This document shows positions 33,359 to 42,385 of a DNA stretch of 64,000 nucleotides, piece by piece. Under the pieces are notes generated by a model. That model was not told the origin of the DNA. It made no database searches and worked only from the letters and a program-made list of their open reading frames with translations. The number at the start of each line of letters is the position of its first letter. The stretch's first letter is position 1. The stretch covers positions 1,922,001-1,986,000 of the forward strand of contig NZ_CP031423.1 in NCBI RefSeq assembly GCF_003991875.1, read 5' to 3'. The translations under genes were made by a program, and so were the position numbers. This DNA is from Microbacterium lemovicicum (GTDB taxonomy: Bacteria > Actinomycetota > Actinomycetes > Actinomycetales > Microbacteriaceae).

Positions 33359-34585
33359 TCACGGGATCTGCCAGTACGTGTACCCGAGCGCGTACATGTT
33401 GTAGATCCACCACCACTGCGCGAGCAGGCTCACGGCCAGCACGCCGAACCGCCAGACCTTCGACCGCGGCACGGCGACGGCCCCCCACAGCGGGGACAGC
33501 GGGAGGAGCAGTCGGAAGATGCTCGACTGCGGGAAGAACACCAGCAGGATGTACAGCAGATAGCTCGCCGCCCACAGCCGCAGCTCCACGCCGAGTCTGC
33601 GCACGGAGCGGCCCGCCACCAGCACCACGGCGATGAGCACGACGGATGCCGCGAGCACCACGTAGCCGACCACCGGGCCGAGTCCCCACGACGTGAACCA
33701 GAACGCCGCCGCCTGCACGAACCCCTCGAACGGGACGAAGCCGCTCTCGCCGCCCGGCAGCCAGTTGCGCCGCCAGGCGAGCTCGGTGGCGAGATAGGCG
33801 GTCGGATCCCCGGTCACGATGCCCGCGATCACCTGCCAGGAGAACCCGACGATCACCGCCAGCGCGCCGGTACCGAGGATGTGCACGACCTCGCGGGCCC
33901 GTAGGGGCTCCCGGTCGCGGGTCGCGAGGCGCCAGACGCCGAACAGGCCGAGGAAGAGGGCGAAGGCCAGCACACCGGGGCGCGTGAATCCCATGAGCGG
34001 GATCAGGAGGTACAGCAGCCCGTAGCGCCGCCGCATCACCGCGTCCAGCGCCAGCAGCATCCACAGCAGGAACAGCGACTCGGCGTAGCCGACCTGGAAC
34101 ATCGCCGCGAGTGGCGCGCACGAGAACAGCACCACCGCCCAGAACGCCGCCCGGGCGCCGATCCGCGGCCGCAGGATGCGGTGCAGCACCAGACACGACA
34201 GGTAGCCGGAGACGAGCGAGATCACGAGCGCGCCGGCGCCCCACGATCCGAGCAGCAGGCCGACCGCGGCCGAGGCGTAGGCGTACACGGGCATGAACGC
34301 CCACTGGTTCTCCGAGACGAGCCCGGCCGCTGTGCGCGGGAGCACGTCGGGATAGCCGTTCACCGCGGTGAACCAGTACCACGTGGCATCCCACCCCACC
34401 ACGAAGGAGCCGAGCGATGGCGACGCGCCGAAGCGGGACCCGGGCACGGCCAGGGCCGACGCGAGCAGGAGGAACGCGGTCGTGACCAGCCGTGCCGCGA
34501 CGTAGACCATCGCGATGCGGGCGGCGACCGGCAGGGCCGACCAGCGCCGCAGCGCGCGGGGAGCGGTCAGGGTGCTGTCAGCCAC
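33359..34585 (-). CDS. GT-C type membrane mannosyltransferase (PIG-V-like)
   Basis: 408 residues with about ten membrane helices. The first extracytoplasmic loop holds VGWDATWYW, with the Asp expected for GT-C glycosyltransferases using lipid-linked sugars; QVGYAESLF and GFTRPGVL are typical of PIG-V/mannosyltransferase-family proteins. It probably mannosylates a lipid or protein outside the membrane. The first 19 bases of the gene overlap the end of dapE, so they are cotranscribed. The 90 bases downstream, up to the DUF3117 start, show nothing notable. Confidence 0.8.
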   Translation of the reverse strand: MADSTLTAPRALRRWSALPVAARIAMVYVAARLVTTAFLLLASALAVPGSRFGASPSLGSFVVGWDATWYWFTAVNGYPDVLPRTAAGLVSENQWAFMPVYAYASAAVGLLLGSWGAGALVISLVSGYLSCLVLHRILRPRIGARAAFWAVVLFSCAPLAAMFQVGYAESLFLLWMLLALDAVMRRRYGLLYLLIPLMGFTRPGVLAFALFLGLFGVWRLATRDREPLRAREVVHILGTGALAVIVGFSWQVIAGIVTGDPTAYLATELAWRRNWLPGGESGFVPFEGFVQAAAFWFTSWGLGPVVGYVVLAASVVLIAVVLVAGRSVRRLGVELRLWAASYLLYILLVFFPQSSIFRLLLPLSPLWGAVAVPRSKVWRFGVLAVSLLAQWWWIYNMYALGYTYWQIP

Positions 34586-35643
34586 GACCGCAGTCCGCGC
34601 TCGACCGCCTCGATCTGCGCGAGCGGCACCCGCTCCTCGTCGTGGTGCGCGAGGTGCGGGTCACCGGGTCCGTAGTTCACGGCGGGCACGCCGAGGGCGC
34701 TGAAGCGGGCGACGTCGGTCCAGCCGTACTTGGGCCGGGGGACGGCGCCGACCGCGGCCACGAACTCCTGGGCGAGCGGCGCGTCGAGCCCCGGACGCGC
34801 CCCCTCCGCCAGGTCGACGATCTCCACGTCGAACCCCTCGAAGACGGACCGGACGTGACGGCTCGCCTCTGCGGCGTCACGGCTCGGCGCGAACCTGTAG
34901 TTGACCTCGACTTCGCAGAGGTCGGGGATGACGTTGCCGGCCACCCCTCCGCCGATCCGCACGGCGTTGAGGCCCTCACGGTAGGTGAGCCCTTCGACGG
35001 TGACATCGCGTGGGCGGTACTCGGCGAGCCGCGCGAGGATCGGGGCCGCGCGGTGGATCGCGTTCTCGCCGATCCACGACCGCGCGCTGTGCGCCCGCAC
35101 GCCGTGCGTGCGCACGATGGCGCGGAGGTTGCCGTTGCAGCCGCCCTCGACCTCGCCGCCGGACGGCTCGCCGAGGATGGCGAAGTCGCCCGCGAACAGA
35201 TCGGGGCGCGTGCGCGACAGGCGCGTGAGCCCGTTCAGGTCGGCGTCGACCTCCTCGTGGTCGTACCACATCCAGGTGATGTCGACCCGCGGCGAGACCA
35301 GCTCGGCGGCGAGCTTGAGCTGCACCGCGACGCCGGCCTTCATGTCGACGGTTCCGCGGCCCCACAGGTGCGGCTCTCCGTCGATGACGACGTCGCGCGT
35401 GGGGAGGTTGCCGTTCACCGGCACGGTGTCGATGTGGCCGGCGATGACCACGCGCTGCGCACGCCCGAGGTCGGTCCGGGCGATGATCGTGTCGCCGTCG
35501 CGGTGCAGCGTGAGGTGGCTCAGCGGCCGGATCGCCGCGTCGATCGCGTCGGCGAGGGTGACCTCGTCTCCGGACACGCTCGGGATGTCGCAGATCGCCC
35601 GGGTGAGGTCGACGGAGGACGCGGACAGATCGAGCACCGGCAT
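34567..35643 (-). CDS. dapE: Succinyl-diaminopimelate desuccinylase
   Basis: 358 residues, M20 metallopeptidase family. Metal ligands and catalytic residues are visible: GHIDTVP (His70, Asp72), Asp100 in GRGTVDMKAG, Glu130-Glu131 in DHEEVD, and a C-terminal HHDEE. A dimerisation insert separates the two parts of the catalytic domain. It releases succinate from N-succinyl-LL-diaminopimelate in lysine and peptidoglycan synthesis. The ATG at 35643 lies six bases after TACACT (leaderless). It faces dapD across 53 bases, as do Rv1202/Rv1201c in M. tuberculosis (recalled). Confidence 0.94.
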   Translation of the reverse strand: MPVLDLSASSVDLTRAICDIPSVSGDEVTLADAIDAAIRPLSHLTLHRDGDTIIARTDLGRAQRVVIAGHIDTVPVNGNLPTRDVVIDGEPHLWGRGTVDMKAGVAVQLKLAAELVSPRVDITWMWYDHEEVDADLNGLTRLSRTRPDLFAGDFAILGEPSGGEVEGGCNGNLRAIVRTHGVRAHSARSWIGENAIHRAAPILARLAEYRPRDVTVEGLTYREGLNAVRIGGGVAGNVIPDLCEVEVNYRFAPSRDAAEASRHVRSVFEGFDVEIVDLAEGARPGLDAPLAQEFVAAVGAVPRPKYGWTDVARFSALGVPAVNYGPGDPHLAHHDEERVPLAQIEAVERGLRSWLTAP

Positions 35644-35649
35644 GCCCCG

Positions 35650-35655
35650 AGTGTA
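35650..35655 (-). promoter_or_regulatory. -10 element of a leaderless promoter (dapE)
   Basis: Minus-strand TACACT, six bases before the ATG at 35643. Confidence 0.65.
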
Positions 35656-35684
35656 CCGGCGACGGCTGTGCCGCCCGGGTTCGC

Positions 35685-35690
35685 TAGCGT
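35685..35690 (+). promoter_or_regulatory. -10 element of a leaderless promoter (dapD)
   Basis: TAGCGT, six bases before the ATG at 35697. Confidence 0.65.
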
Positions 35691-35696
35691 GGAGGC

Positions 35697-36653
35697 ATGA
35701 CCGGACAGCGATGGATCTGGGGCTTCGGCCTCGCGACGACGGCCGCCGACGGGACCGTGCTCGACACGTGGTTCCCCCAGCCGCAGCACGGCGGGCTGCC
35801 CCTCGGCTTCGACCCCGCGCTGCCCCCCGCCGAACTCGACCGCTTCGCCGTCCCCGACCCGCGACGCGCCGTGACCGTCGACGTGGTGGCACTGGAGATC
35901 GACGTGGATGCCGCGCCCACCTCCACCCCCGACGCGTACCTGCGCCTGCACGCACTGTCGCACCGGCTGGTGGAGCCGGGCGGGATCGACCTCACCGGCA
36001 TCTTCGGCCATCTGCCGAACGTCGCCTGGACCAGTGCCGGACCGATGCATCCCGACGACGCCACCCGCCTCCGGCCCTTCCTCCAGCGCGACGGGCTCCA
36101 GATCCAAGGCCTGGACAAGTTCCCGCGGCTGCTGGACTACGTGACCCCGCCGGGCGTGCGCATCGCCGACGCCTCGCGCGTCCGTCTCGGCGCCTACCTC
36201 TCCCCCGGCACGACCGTCATGCACGAGGGCTTCGTCAACTTCAACGCCGGCACCCTGGGCGCCTCGATGGTCGAAGGGCGCATCTCGCAAGGTGTGGTGG
36301 TCGGCGACGGCAGCGACATCGGCGGCGGCGCGTCGATCATGGGCACGCTGTCGGGCGGCGGCACGCATCGGATCTCGGTCGGTGAGCGCACGCTGCTGGG
36401 CGCGAACGCCGGCATCGGCATCTCCCTCGGCGACGACTGCATCGTGGAGGCGGGCCTGTACGTGACCGCCGGCTCCAAGGTGGTGCTGGCCGACGAGCCG
36501 CCCACGGCCGACGGACGGCGCCCCTCCGTCAAGGGCGCAGAGCTGTCGGGCCGCGACGGCATGCTGCTCCGCCGCAACTCGCTCAGCGGAGCGATCGAGG
36601 CGGTCCGCCGTGCGGGCGCCGGAGTGACGCTCAACGAGGCGCTGCACGCCTGA
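35697..36653 (+). CDS. dapD: 2,3,4,5-tetrahydropyridine-2,6-dicarboxylate N-succinyltransferase
   Basis: 318 residues, actinobacterial-type DapD. The second half is a left-handed beta-helix of hexapeptide repeats (VRLGAYLSPGTTVMHEG, ISQGVVVGDGSDIGGGASI, LLGANAGIGISLGDDCIVEAG). FVNFNAGTLGASMVEGR is a DapD signature. It succinylates tetrahydrodipicolinate, the step before DapC and DapE. All three succinylase-branch genes are thus within 5 kb. It is monocistronic with its own leaderless promoter and convergent with the dimethylargininase gene. Confidence 0.94.
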   Translation: MTGQRWIWGFGLATTAADGTVLDTWFPQPQHGGLPLGFDPALPPAELDRFAVPDPRRAVTVDVVALEIDVDAAPTSTPDAYLRLHALSHRLVEPGGIDLTGIFGHLPNVAWTSAGPMHPDDATRLRPFLQRDGLQIQGLDKFPRLLDYVTPPGVRIADASRVRLGAYLSPGTTVMHEGFVNFNAGTLGASMVEGRISQGVVVGDGSDIGGGASIMGTLSGGGTHRISVGERTLLGANAGIGISLGDDCIVEAGLYVTAGSKVVLADEPPTADGRRPSVKGAELSGRDGMLLRRNSLSGAIEAVRRAGAGVTLNEALHA

Positions 36654-36665
36654 GACTCGACGGGC

Positions 36666-37427
36666 TCACTCCCGCAGCCGCACCGACAGGCAGGTCACGC
36701 AGCCCTCGAGCTTCTCGAACTCGCTGACGTCCACCGTCACGACCTCGAGCCCGCGATCGTGCAGGAGGTCGCGTGTGCGCGGAGCGTCCGACGACATCAG
36801 CACCGTGCGCTCGTCGAGCACGACGACCGCCGTGCCGTGCTCCTCGGGCACCGCGAGGAACTCCGGGAACAGCGCCGGATCGTCGACGAGGGGTGCGAAC
36901 CCGATCACCGTGCCGTCCGGCAGAGCGGTCACGCCCGACTTGAGGTGCAGCACGCGCGAGACCGGGATCTCGACGACCTCCCACCCCGCCGGCTCCACGA
37001 CGGCGCGCAGCTGCGCGATGCCGTCGGCGTTGGTCCGCGACGACGCGCCGACGAAGACGGTGCGGCCGACCTTCAGCACGTCGCCGCCGTCGAGCGTTCC
37101 CGGGGCGGTGATCGTCGAGAGCGGGAGTCCGGCTGCTGCGGCCGCCACGCGCACGGTGACGGCCTCGCCGCGCCGCGACTCCGCTCCCGCCCGGCACAGC
37201 AGGGCGAGGTCGCCGAAGACGATGATCGCATCCTCCACGAAGACGCCGTCGGGCTGATCGTCGGCGGGATCGACCTCCAGCACCTCCCACCCGCGGGAGC
37301 GGAAGACGTCGACGTAGCCCGCCCATTGGCGCGCCGCGAGGTCGGGGTCGACCGCCACGCGGTCGAGGTGCGTCAGCTCGCCGTCGGCGAGGCGGGGCGA
37401 CGGTCGGCGGACGAGAACGCGGGGCAT
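36666..37427 (-). CDS. ddaH: Dimethylarginine dimethylaminohydrolase (amidinotransferase fold)
   Basis: 253 residues. FVEDAIIVFGDLALLCRAG, LDGGDVL, the active-site His161 in HLKSG, and a C-terminal ECV-type motif with Cys246 in TCLSVR match DDAH/arginine deiminase-fold enzymes. Cys243 is an additional cysteine nearby. It hydrolyses methylated arginines to citrulline and methylamines, or a related guanidine. Start ATG 37427, six bases after TAGGGT. Confidence 0.9.
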   Translation of the reverse strand: MPRVLVRRPSPRLADGELTHLDRVAVDPDLAARQWAGYVDVFRSRGWEVLEVDPADDQPDGVFVEDAIIVFGDLALLCRAGAESRRGEAVTVRVAAAAAGLPLSTITAPGTLDGGDVLKVGRTVFVGASSRTNADGIAQLRAVVEPAGWEVVEIPVSRVLHLKSGVTALPDGTVIGFAPLVDDPALFPEFLAVPEEHGTAVVVLDERTVLMSSDAPRTRDLLHDRGLEVVTVDVSEFEKLEGCVTCLSVRLRE

Positions 37428-37433
37428 CCCCCG

Positions 37434-37439
37434 ACCCTA
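37434..37439 (-). promoter_or_regulatory. -10 element of a leaderless promoter (dimethylargininase gene)
   Basis: Minus-strand TAGGGT, six bases before the ATG at 37427. Confidence 0.6.
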
Positions 37440-37458
37440 CCCATCCGCCCCCGGGGCC

Positions 37459-38790
37459 TCAGGAGGACAGACCGGGGTAGTCGCGCGCCGGCGCACCCGT
37501 GTACAGCTGCTGCGGGCGCCCGATCTTCGTCTGCGGGTCGTTGATCGCCTCGCGCCACTGCGCCAGCCAGCCCGGCAGACGGCCGATGGCGAACAGCACC
37601 GTGAACATGCGCGTCGGGAAGCCCATCGCCTTGTAGATCACGCCGGTGTAGAAGTCGACGTTCGGGTAGAGACGACGCTCCTTGAAGTAGTCGTCCTCCA
37701 GGGCGATCTGCTCGAGCTCCTTGGCGAGGTCCAGCAGCGGGTCGCTGATGCCCAGCGCCTCGAGCACCTCGTCGGCGGACTCCTTGACGAGCTTCGCCCG
37801 CGGGTCGTAGTTCTTGTAGACGCGGTGTCCGAAGCCCATGAGCTTCACCCCGTCCTCCTTGTTCTTGACCCGCTCGACGAAGCGCTGCACGCTCTCGCCG
37901 GAGTCGCGGATGCGCCCGAGCATCTCGAGGACGGCCTCGTTCGCGCCGCCGTGCAGCGGTCCGTACAGGGCGTTGATGCCCGCGGAGATCGAGGAGAACT
38001 GGTTGGCGCCGGTGGAGCCGACGAGCCGCACCGTCGAGGTGGACGCGTTCTGCTCGTGGTCCTCGTGCAGGATGAGCAGGCGCTCCAGGGCGCGCGACAT
38101 GACCGGGTTCACCTCGTACACCTCGGACAGCACACCGAAGTTCAGCTTGAGGAAGTTGTCGACGAAGCTCAGCGAGTTGTCGGGGTACAGGAAGGCCTGC
38201 CCGACGCTCTTCTTGTGCGCGTAGGCGGCGATCACGGGGAGCTTCGCGAGCATCCGCACCGTGTTCAGCTCGACGTGCTCGGGGTTGTGCGGGTCGGACT
38301 GGTTCTCGTAGTAGGTGGAGAGCGCCGAGACGGCCGACGACAGCACCGACATGGGGTGCGCCGTGTGCGGAAGGGCGGGGAAGAAGCGCTTGAGGTCTTC
38401 GTGCAGCAGCGTGTGACGGCGGATCCGCTCGTCGAACTGACCGAGCTCGTCGACCGTCGGGAGCTCGCCGTAGAGAAGGAGCCAGGCCACCTCGAGGTAG
38501 CTGCTGTTCTGGGCGAGCTGCTCGATCGGATAGCCGCGATAGCGCAGGATGCCCTTGTCGCCGTCGATGAAGGTGACGGCCGACTTCGTCGCCGAGGTGT
38601 TCACGAACCCGTAGTCCAGCGTCGTGTGGCCGGTCTGGCGCGTGAACGTCGAGATGTCGACACTCGGGATGCCGTCCGTGCCGGTGAGCACCGGGAACTC
38701 GGCGGTCCGATCCCCGATCGTGAGCCTGGCCGTCGTCGGCGCCGCCTCTGCCGGAGTGGACGTGTCCTTGGGGGTGCCCGCGTCGTTCAC
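37459..38790 (-). CDS. gltA: Citrate synthase
   Basis: 443 residues, type II (hexameric-type) citrate synthase length. Catalytic residues are in PLHGGANEAVL (His), GFGHRVYKNYDPRA (His) and NVDFYTGVIY (Asp). It condenses acetyl-CoA and oxaloacetate in the TCA cycle. GTG at 38790 has a perfect GGAGG five bases upstream. The 205-base region upstream carries TAGGCT on the minus strand near 38918 as a possible -10, giving a leader of over 100 bases; no riboswitch fold is recognised in it. Confidence 0.97.
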   Translation of the reverse strand: MNDAGTPKDTSTPAEAAPTTARLTIGDRTAEFPVLTGTDGIPSVDISTFTRQTGHTTLDYGFVNTSATKSAVTFIDGDKGILRYRGYPIEQLAQNSSYLEVAWLLLYGELPTVDELGQFDERIRRHTLLHEDLKRFFPALPHTAHPMSVLSSAVSALSTYYENQSDPHNPEHVELNTVRMLAKLPVIAAYAHKKSVGQAFLYPDNSLSFVDNFLKLNFGVLSEVYEVNPVMSRALERLLILHEDHEQNASTSTVRLVGSTGANQFSSISAGINALYGPLHGGANEAVLEMLGRIRDSGESVQRFVERVKNKEDGVKLMGFGHRVYKNYDPRAKLVKESADEVLEALGISDPLLDLAKELEQIALEDDYFKERRLYPNVDFYTGVIYKAMGFPTRMFTVLFAIGRLPGWLAQWREAINDPQTKIGRPQQLYTGAPARDYPGLSS

Positions 38791-38995
38791 GAAGCCTCCA
38801 TGCGATTTCTGGTCGGTCAGGGGTGCCTTCGACCCGTCGGCTTCGCAAGTGACGCGTCATCCGAGGTTCCGGCGTGCGGGGTCGGGGATGCCGCACCGCC
38901 GCGTCCTTACAGCCTAGTGGGCCTGCTGACCTCCCACCGTTCCCCCCAATGCGCGCGGGGATCCGCTGGAGGAAACCTCCAGATGACCGTCGTCG

Positions 38996-40099
38996 TCAGG
39001 CCGCGAGGCGCGCAGCCGCGGCACGGACGCGCTCGTCGGTCGCGGTGAGAGACAGACGGATGTGCTGCGGAAAGTGGGGTCCGTAGAAGTGCCCGGGGCC
39101 GACGAGGATGCCGAGCCCGGCCATCTGCTCGACGCTCTCCCACGCGTCCCGGCCCTCAGTCGCCCAGAGGTAGAGGCCGGCCTCGCTGCGGTCGATCCGG
39201 AAGCCCGCGGCCTCGAGTGCGGGCTTCAGCACGTCGCGTCGGGCCCGGTACAGCGCCTTCTGTGCCCGGACGTGCTCGTCGTCGCCGAGCGCCGCGATCA
39301 TGGCCGCCTGAACCGGGCCGGGCGCCATCAGCCCGAGGTGCTTGCGGGCGGCGACCAGTCGTGCGGCCAGCTCCGCGTCGCCGGCGAGGAACGCCGCGCG
39401 GTAGCCGGCGAGGTTGGACTGCTTCGAGAGCGAGTAGACCGACAGGACTCCGCGCAGGTCGCCGCCGACGACGGCGGGATCCAGGATGCTGGGGGTCGCG
39501 GCATCCGTCCACGGCTCGTCCCAGCCCAGCTCGGCGTAGCACTCGTCGGACGCGATCACCGCACCGAGCTCCCGTGCCCGGGCGACCGCGCGGGAGAGGT
39601 CGGCGGCATCGCGCACCGCGCCGTCGGGGTTGCCGGGCGAGTTGACCCACACGAGCCGCGTGCCCTCGGGCCAGTGGTCCGGGTCGTCGGCGGCGACGGA
39701 AGTCGCGCCGACGAGGCGGGCGCCGACCTCGTACGTCGGGTAGGCCGCGCGCGGGTGCACGACGATGTCGCCGTCGCCGAGACCCAGCAGCAGCGGCAGC
39801 AGCGCGACGAGCTCCTTGGAGCCGATCGTGGGCAGGACATTATCCGGCGTCAGCCCCGGCACGCCACGCCGGCGCGCGTACCAGGCGGCGATCGCCTCGC
39901 GCAACGCGGGAGTGCCCACGGTCTGAGGGTAGGAGTGCGCGTCCGTGGCACGGGTGAGCGCGTCGGCGATGAGGGCCGGCGTCGGGTCGACCGGAGACCC
40001 GATCGACAGGTCGACGATGCCGTCGGCGTGCGCGCGTGCGCGGGCCGCGTAGGGCGCCATCGCGTCCCAGGGGTAATCGGCCAGATCGGTGACCGCCAT
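38996..40099 (-). CDS. dapC: Succinyldiaminopimelate transaminase
   Basis: 367 residues, class I aminotransferase. The PLP lysine is Lys226 in YSLSKQSNLAGYR; NSPGNPDG and ASDECYAEL are family motifs. It transfers an amino group from glutamate to N-succinyl-2-amino-6-ketopimelate in lysine synthesis. GGAGG lies upstream of the ATG at 40099. The ferredoxin gene ends 22 bases upstream, forming the fdxA-dapC pair common in actinobacteria. Confidence 0.93.
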   Translation of the reverse strand: MAVTDLADYPWDAMAPYAARARAHADGIVDLSIGSPVDPTPALIADALTRATDAHSYPQTVGTPALREAIAAWYARRRGVPGLTPDNVLPTIGSKELVALLPLLLGLGDGDIVVHPRAAYPTYEVGARLVGATSVAADDPDHWPEGTRLVWVNSPGNPDGAVRDAADLSRAVARARELGAVIASDECYAELGWDEPWTDAATPSILDPAVVGGDLRGVLSVYSLSKQSNLAGYRAAFLAGDAELAARLVAARKHLGLMAPGPVQAAMIAALGDDEHVRAQKALYRARRDVLKPALEAAGFRIDRSEAGLYLWATEGRDAWESVEQMAGLGILVGPGHFYGPHFPQHIRLSLTATDERVRAAAARLAA

Positions 40100-40121
40100 C
40101 AGCGCACCCTCCGGCGGGAGA

Positions 40122-40442
40122 TCACGAGCCCTGGGGAGGAACCGCGGTGACGACGGGGTGGTCCTTGTGGATCACGCCGACCTTCGCGGCGCCGCCCGGG
40201 GACCCCACGTCCTCGAACCACTCGACGTTCGCCTTGTAGTAGTCCGCCCACTCCTCGGGGAGGTCGTCCTCGTAGTAGATGGCCTCGACCGGACAGACGG
40301 GTTCGCAGGCACCGCAGTCGACGCACTCGTCGGGGTGGATGTACAGCATCCGGTCACCCTCGTAGATGCAGTCGACGGGGCATTCGTCGATGCAGGCACG
40401 GTCCTTCACATCGACGCACGGGAGGGCGATCACGTAGGTCAC
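40122..40442 (-). CDS. fdxA: 7Fe ferredoxin ([3Fe-4S][4Fe-4S])
   Basis: 106 residues. Cysteines 9, 17 and 50 fit the 3Fe-4S site, and 21, 40, 43 and 46 fit the 4Fe-4S site; Cys25 is the extra conserved one. C-terminal extension of about 50 residues as in FdxA/FdxC. Electron carrier, cytoplasmic. GTG at 40442 lies six bases after TAGACT. First gene of the fdxA-dapC operon. Confidence 0.96.
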   Translation of the reverse strand: MTYVIALPCVDVKDRACIDECPVDCIYEGDRMLYIHPDECVDCGACEPVCPVEAIYYEDDLPEEWADYYKANVEWFEDVGSPGGAAKVGVIHKDHPVVTAVPPQGS

Positions 40443-40448
40443 TCCCCC

Positions 40449-40454
40449 AGTCTA
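40449..40454 (-). promoter_or_regulatory. -10 element of a leaderless promoter (fdxA)
   Basis: Minus-strand TAGACT, six bases before the GTG at 40442; it overlaps the stop codon of the membrane-protein gene upstream. Confidence 0.6.
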
Positions 40455-40874
40455 GTTCGGTCGGGCGTCCTCGCTCCGCGCGGCGGAGGGCGCGCCGGAG
40501 TCCCGCGCGGCGGAGAGATCGGGCCACGCCACGACGACCGCGACGAGCACCGGCACCGCGATGGTCCAGATGATGCCGGTGCCGATGGTGCCCTCGGGCG
40601 GCTGCGGCACGATGACCGACCCGCCCGGTCCCGCGCCCGAGAAGACGAGCGTCGCCGTCATGATGCCGAGGCCCACGAGCAGGGTCGACCAGCGGTCGCC
40701 GGTGAGCAGGCGCACCGCGGCGAGGAGAGCGGCGCTGCCGATGATCGCGAGCACCAGGCCCACCGGAAGGACACCTACCGAGAAGCTCTGCGCGATCGTG
40801 CCGGCCAGGCCGTAGACCACGCCCACCACGAGCGCGATCACCCAGGTGACGAGGCGGGGCCACAGCGAGCTCAT
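40452..40874 (-). CDS. Small four-helix membrane protein, unrecognised
   Basis: 140 residues with four hydrophobic helices (about 8-28, 35-55, 62-80 and 98-117) and a polar, Ala/Ser/Asp-rich tail. No motif recognised. The ATG at 40874 is six bases after TAGACT, so it has its own leaderless promoter. It sits upstream of fdxA-dapC, and read-through is possible since no hairpin separates them. Confidence 0.75.
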   Translation of the reverse strand: MSSLWPRLVTWVIALVVGVVYGLAGTIAQSFSVGVLPVGLVLAIIGSAALLAAVRLLTGDRWSTLLVGLGIMTATLVFSGAGPGGSVIVPQPPEGTIGTGIIWTIAVPVLVAVVVAWPDLSAARDSGAPSAARSEDARPN

Positions 40875-40880
40875 GTCCCG

Positions 40881-40886
40881 AGTCTA
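40881..40886 (-). promoter_or_regulatory. -10 element of a leaderless promoter (small membrane protein)
   Basis: Minus-strand TAGACT, six bases before the ATG at 40874. Confidence 0.6.
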
Positions 40887-40899
40887 GGCGCGCCGCCCT

Positions 40900-41214
40900 T
40901 CAGGCCGCCCAGCCCCAGAGCCGCAGAAGGGCGGCGGATGCCGCGGCCGCCGCGACCACCACGAGGAACGGCGCCCGCACGAGCAGCAGTCCCGCGGCGA
41001 TCAGCAGCGCCGGCACGCGGGCGTCGACCACCACGTCCTGACCGACGGCGAGAGCCTGCACGCCGACGAGGGCGGCCAGCAGCGCGACGGTGAGCAGGTC
41101 GGCGATGCGCGACGGCCGCGGCGCCTCCAGCACGCGCGGCGGAACGAGGTAGCCGAGCGTCTTGAGCGCCACGCAGATGATCGCCGAGAGCAGCACGGCG
41201 GTCCACAGCGTCAT
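40900..41214 (-). CDS. azlD: Branched-chain amino acid exporter small subunit AzlD
   Basis: 104 residues with four hydrophobic helices; ALKTLGYLVPPRVLE and RVPALLIAAGLLLVRAPF match AzlD. With AzlC it exports branched-chain amino acids or analogues (family knowledge). ATG at 41214 overlaps the azlC stop by four bases (ATGA). Confidence 0.9.
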   Translation of the reverse strand: MTLWTAVLLSAIICVALKTLGYLVPPRVLEAPRPSRIADLLTVALLAALVGVQALAVGQDVVVDARVPALLIAAGLLLVRAPFLVVVAAAAASAALLRLWGWAA

Positions 41215-41999
41215 GGCAGTCCCCCGAGCTCGGGGACGTCGTCGGGCTCCGCGGGACGATCCCTGCGGCCGAGCCAGTTGAACCAGCCGACGACCACGGC
41301 CACGAGGGCGGCGACGATCACCGGCAGACCGGGCATCAGCACCGGGGTGAGCACGACGGCCAGGACGGCGGCGGCCACGCCGACCGCGATCGGCTGGAGG
41401 GCGCGCAGCCGCGGCCACAGCAGCGCCAGGAATGCGGCGGCGGCCGCGGCATCCAATCCGTACGCCTTCGGGTCCCCCAGCACGTCGCCCAGCAGCGCCC
41501 CGGCGAGGGTCGACAGGTTCCAGCCCGCGTAGATGCCGAGGCCGGTGACCCAGAAGCCGATCGTCCGCGCGCGCGGGGAGTCCTGCGCGAGCGAGACCGC
41601 CGTCGACTCGTCGATCGTGAACTGCGCCGCGGCTGCCCGCCGCCAGAAGCCGCGGCCGATCACCGGTGACATCCGCATGCCGTAGGCGATGTTGCGCACC
41701 CCGAGCAGCGAGGCCGACGCGATGGCGGCGGGAGCCGCGGCGAGCCCGCCGGCGCCGATGACGCCGACGAACGCGAACTGCGATCCACCGGTGAACATCA
41801 GCAGGCTGAGCACGCAGGTCTGCCACACGTCGAGGCCGGAGGCCACGCTCAGCGCGCCGAACGAGATCCCGTAGGCGCTCGTCGCGAGGGCGACGCCGAT
41901 CCCGTCGCGCCACGCACGGCTCTCCGCCCGACCGGGATCGGGGACGACGGGGGGTTCGGCGGCCACCACCCCATCATGTCGGGCCGTCGGGGGACGCAT
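41211..41999 (-). CDS. azlC: Branched-chain amino acid exporter large subunit AzlC
   Basis: 262 residues with seven to eight hydrophobic helices; [28 protein letters not shown] and [11 protein letters not shown] are typical AzlC segments. A TCCGCT hexamer six bases upstream of the ATG at 41999 could be a degenerate leaderless -10. It is translationally coupled to azlD. The substrate is inferred from the family only. Confidence 0.9.
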   Translation of the reverse strand: MRPPTARHDGVVAAEPPVVPDPGRAESRAWRDGIGVALATSAYGISFGALSVASGLDVWQTCVLSLLMFTGGSQFAFVGVIGAGGLAAAPAAIASASLLGVRNIAYGMRMSPVIGRGFWRRAAAAQFTIDESTAVSLAQDSPRARTIGFWVTGLGIYAGWNLSTLAGALLGDVLGDPKAYGLDAAAAAAFLALLWPRLRALQPIAVGVAAAVLAVVLTPVLMPGLPVIVAALVAVVVGWFNWLGRRDRPAEPDDVPELGGLP

Positions 42000-42022
42000 C
42001 GACGGAGCGGATGCCGCGGGAC

Positions 42023-42028
42023 TACCCT
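42023..42028 (+). promoter_or_regulatory. -10 element of a leaderless promoter (DUF2200 gene)
   Basis: TACCCT, seven bases before the ATG at 42036. Confidence 0.55.
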
Positions 42029-42035
42029 CGACGGC

Positions 42036-42377
42036 ATGGAGCGCATCTTCGCCATGCCGGTGTCCCGTGTCTATCCGCTCTACGTGCAGAAGGTCGAGCG
42101 CAAAGGGCGCACGCGTGCGGAGGTCGACGAGGTCACGCAGTGGCTGACCGGCTACTCGCAGGACGAGATCGACGCGCACCTGTCGGCCGACACGACGTTC
42201 CGCGACTTCTTCGCGCAGGCGCGGCTGAACCCCGCGGCATCCCTGATCACCGGCGTCATCTGCGGCGTGCGCGTGCAGGAGATCGAGGATCCCCTGATGC
42301 AGCGGATCCGCTACCTCGACAAGCTCGTCGACGAGGTGGCGAAGGGGAAGGCGATGGAGAGGATCCTCAGATCCTGA
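42036..42377 (+). CDS. DUF2200 family protein
   Basis: 113 residues. [51 protein letters not shown] and [23 protein letters not shown] endings match the widespread DUF2200 family closely. Its function is unknown; proteins are small, cytoplasmic and helical. The start is fixed by the promoter seven bases upstream and by the family N-terminus. Convergent with typA. Confidence 0.93.
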   Translation: MERIFAMPVSRVYPLYVQKVERKGRTRAEVDEVTQWLTGYSQDEIDAHLSADTTFRDFFAQARLNPAASLITGVICGVRVQEIEDPLMQRIRYLDKLVDEVAKGKAMERILRS

Positions 42378-42385
42378 GGCCGCCG

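Noticed and set aside
38791..38995. Riboswitch in the citrate synthase leader
   Set aside because: No recognisable aptamer core or paired terminator; only a possible TAGGCT -10.
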